DNA of 6,408 nt from Bacteroidaceae bacterium. GTDB lineage: Bacteria; Bacteroidota; Bacteroidia; Bacteroidales; Bacteroidaceae. Location: contig JAFTTD010000073.1 in assembly GCA_017466965.1 (NCBI GenBank), positions 1-6,408 on the forward strand, written 5' to 3'. Of the stretch, positions 5,332-6,408 are shown one piece after another. The translations under genes and the position numbers were made by a program. Under the pieces are notes generated by a model. It was given only the letters and a program-made list of their open reading frames with translations, was not told where the DNA came from and made no database searches. Position 1 is the first letter of the stretch, and each line of letters opens with the position of its first letter.

Positions 5332-6107
5332 TTGAATTCGGCTTGAAAGATGCCATTGACATTTTATGCGTGGCTTTTCTCTTATACTATATATATAGAC
5401 TGATGAAGGACTCAGGGTCGCTCTATGTCTTCTACGGAGTACTGATGTTCATCATCACATGGATATTCGTTTCCCAAGTATTTGAAATGAAACTAATGGG
5501 AAGCATCTTCGACAAGCTCGTAAGCGTGGGAGCATTAGCAATCATAATTTTGTTCCAGGAAGACATCAGGCGTTTCTTCATATCACTCGGCTCGCACAGG
5601 AAACTAACTATACTTAGAAGAGTTTTTCGCAAGAAAAAAGAAAAAGAAGCAGACGACATAAACCCGCTGGTACTACAAATAGTAATGGCATGCGACTATA
5701 TGAGCAAGAACTTTATTGGCGCCTTAATAGTCATTGAACGAGAAATACCATTAAAGGAAATAATAAAATCTGGAGAATATATAGATGCAAAAATAAACAC
5801 CGAACTAATAAAAAACATATTTTTCAAAAACAGCCCGCTCCACGACGGAGCCATGATTATCAGCCATAACAGAATAACAGCCGCAGGCTGCATACTACCA
5901 GTATCACATAGCTTAAACATCCCTAAAGACTTAGGCCTCAGACACAGAGCCGCGCTCGGAATAAGCCAGGAAAGCGATGCTATAGCAGTAATAGTGTCAG
6001 AAGAGACAGGCTCAATATCAATAGCCCAGAGGGGAGACTTCAAGCTGCATCTTGCAGGCAACGAACTAGAAAGCTATCTGTCGGAGGCTCTTAGCAAGAA
6101 AAGATAA
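5328..6107 (+). CDS. cdaA: Membrane diadenylate cyclase CdaA (DisA_N domain)
   Basis: CdaA makes cyclic di-AMP from two ATP at the inner membrane; this messenger controls potassium and osmotic balance and envelope stress in many bacteria. The 259-residue protein has three N-terminal hydrophobic segments (about 8-24, 33-51 and 62-77), a basic linker (RRVFRKKKEK, 97-106), and the cyclase domain with DGA (173-175, in LHDGAMII), RHRAALG (205-211) and SEETGSIS (224-231). All hallmark residues are present, so it should be active. I chose the ATG at 5328, overlapping the folP stop by 4 bp, because the protein then starts MIEFGLKD as expected for the family. An in-frame ATG at 5277 would add 17 polar residues of poor quality. 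No cdaR or glmM neighbour is seen; partnership with folP is, from memory, the usual Bacteroidota arrangement. Confidence 0.95.
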   Translation: MIEFGLKDAIDILCVAFLLYYIYRLMKDSGSLYVFYGVLMFIITWIFVSQVFEMKLMGSIFDKLVSVGALAIIILFQEDIRRFFISLGSHRKLTILRRVFRKKKEKEADDINPLVLQIVMACDYMSKNFIGALIVIEREIPLKEIIKSGEYIDAKINTELIKNIFFKNSPLHDGAMIISHNRITAAGCILPVSHSLNIPKDLGLRHRAALGISQESDAIAVIVSEETGSISIAQRGDFKLHLAGNELESYLSEALSKKR

Positions 6108-6166
6108 AGATAACACCTCCTAACAATCACATATTTCAGAAAAGAATAACAATTAAAATAAAAATC

Positions 6167-6408
6167 ATGAAAACATAATTACGTTTTGTCTTTTTAGCTG
6201 CAATTATAGCAAGTTGCTCACCATCAAAAACCCAAAACAAATGGAGCATGCCATCACAGGAATCCATCCTCAAATCAATGGAAACAGCAAACGACTACTT
6301 CATAGCAAAGTATCCAGACCCAGGCAAGGATACCTTTGTAAAGAAAGTACGCCCAAGCAACCTATGGACAAGAGGAGTTTATTTTGAAGGATTGTATGCT
6401 CTTACAGA
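6167..6408 (+). pseudogene. GH88/GH105-type glycosidase lipoprotein with a TAA at codon 4, cut by the window end
   Basis: The frame opens ATG AAA ACA and then meets TAA at 6176-6178. It continues open to the window end with LRFVFLAAIIASC, a good lipoprotein signal (hydrophobic stretch, lipobox IASC, Cys at codon 17), followed by a mature region whose VRPSNLWTRGVYFEGLYAL segment is typical of unsaturated uronyl or rhamnogalacturonyl hydrolases (Pfam Glyco_hydro_88). Such enzymes remove the unsaturated sugar left by pectin or glycosaminoglycan lyases. The basic n-region lies before the stop and the hydrophobic core after it, so the stop sits inside one signal peptide. One base change would restore it (for example TAA from CAA or AAA). 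The next in-frame ATG (6248, codon 28) would yield a protein without export signal. It begins 59 bp after cdaA and could be co-transcribed. A sequencing error is possible. Confidence 0.75.

Noticed and set aside
5696..6061. 121-codon minus-strand frame opposite cdaA
   Set aside because: It lies opposite the conserved cyclase motifs and has no plausible domain.

Overview
The window looks like a chromosomal segment from a Bacteroidales bacterium, most likely Prevotella or Segatella. The grounds are the proteins (a Bacteroidota-type S9 peptidase, a folP-cdaA gene pair, lipoprotein glycosidases), the A-rich translation start regions without Shine-Dalgarno sequences, TAnnTTTG-type promoter elements, and short 7-8 bp satellites in the spacers. 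The genus is an inference from general familiarity with such sequences; no search was run.

Layout. Bases 1-339 hold no gene I can support. Two hairpins at 340-436 end the minus-strand transcript of a large secreted S9 prolyl-oligopeptidase-family peptidase (442-2898). The 533 bp spacer at 2899-3431 separates this gene from a plus-strand lipoprotein of the GH43 type (3432-4382) and is densely structured. From the peptidase outward it contains a modular palindrome-rich element in a long and a short copy, each followed by an 8 bp satellite; a minus-strand promoter candidate; a degenerate 7 bp satellite; three 22 bp direct repeats; and the plus-strand promoter candidate with an inverted repeat. 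A 100 bp spacer follows GH43, then folP (dihydropteroate synthase, 4483-5331) and cdaA (membrane diadenylate cyclase, 5328-6107), which overlap by 4 bp. The last gene (6167 to the window end) begins a GH88/GH105-type lipoprotein, but its fourth codon is TAA.

How the genes fit together. folP and cdaA are housekeeping genes (folate synthesis and c-di-AMP signalling) and probably translationally coupled. They sit between two exported carbohydrate-active lipoproteins that could act on plant polysaccharide such as pectin side chains, although no SusC/SusD pair is visible. The peptidase is a separate, divergently transcribed unit.

Most worth a second look: (i) the modular hairpin element in the presumed peptidase 5' leader, present as full and internally shortened copies; (ii) the 22 bp direct repeats centred between the divergent promoters; (iii) the in-frame stop inside the GH88/105 signal peptide; (iv) a Pro-to-Ser change in FolP at the position equivalent to E. 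coli Pro64; (v) Glu in place of the S9 catalytic Asp.
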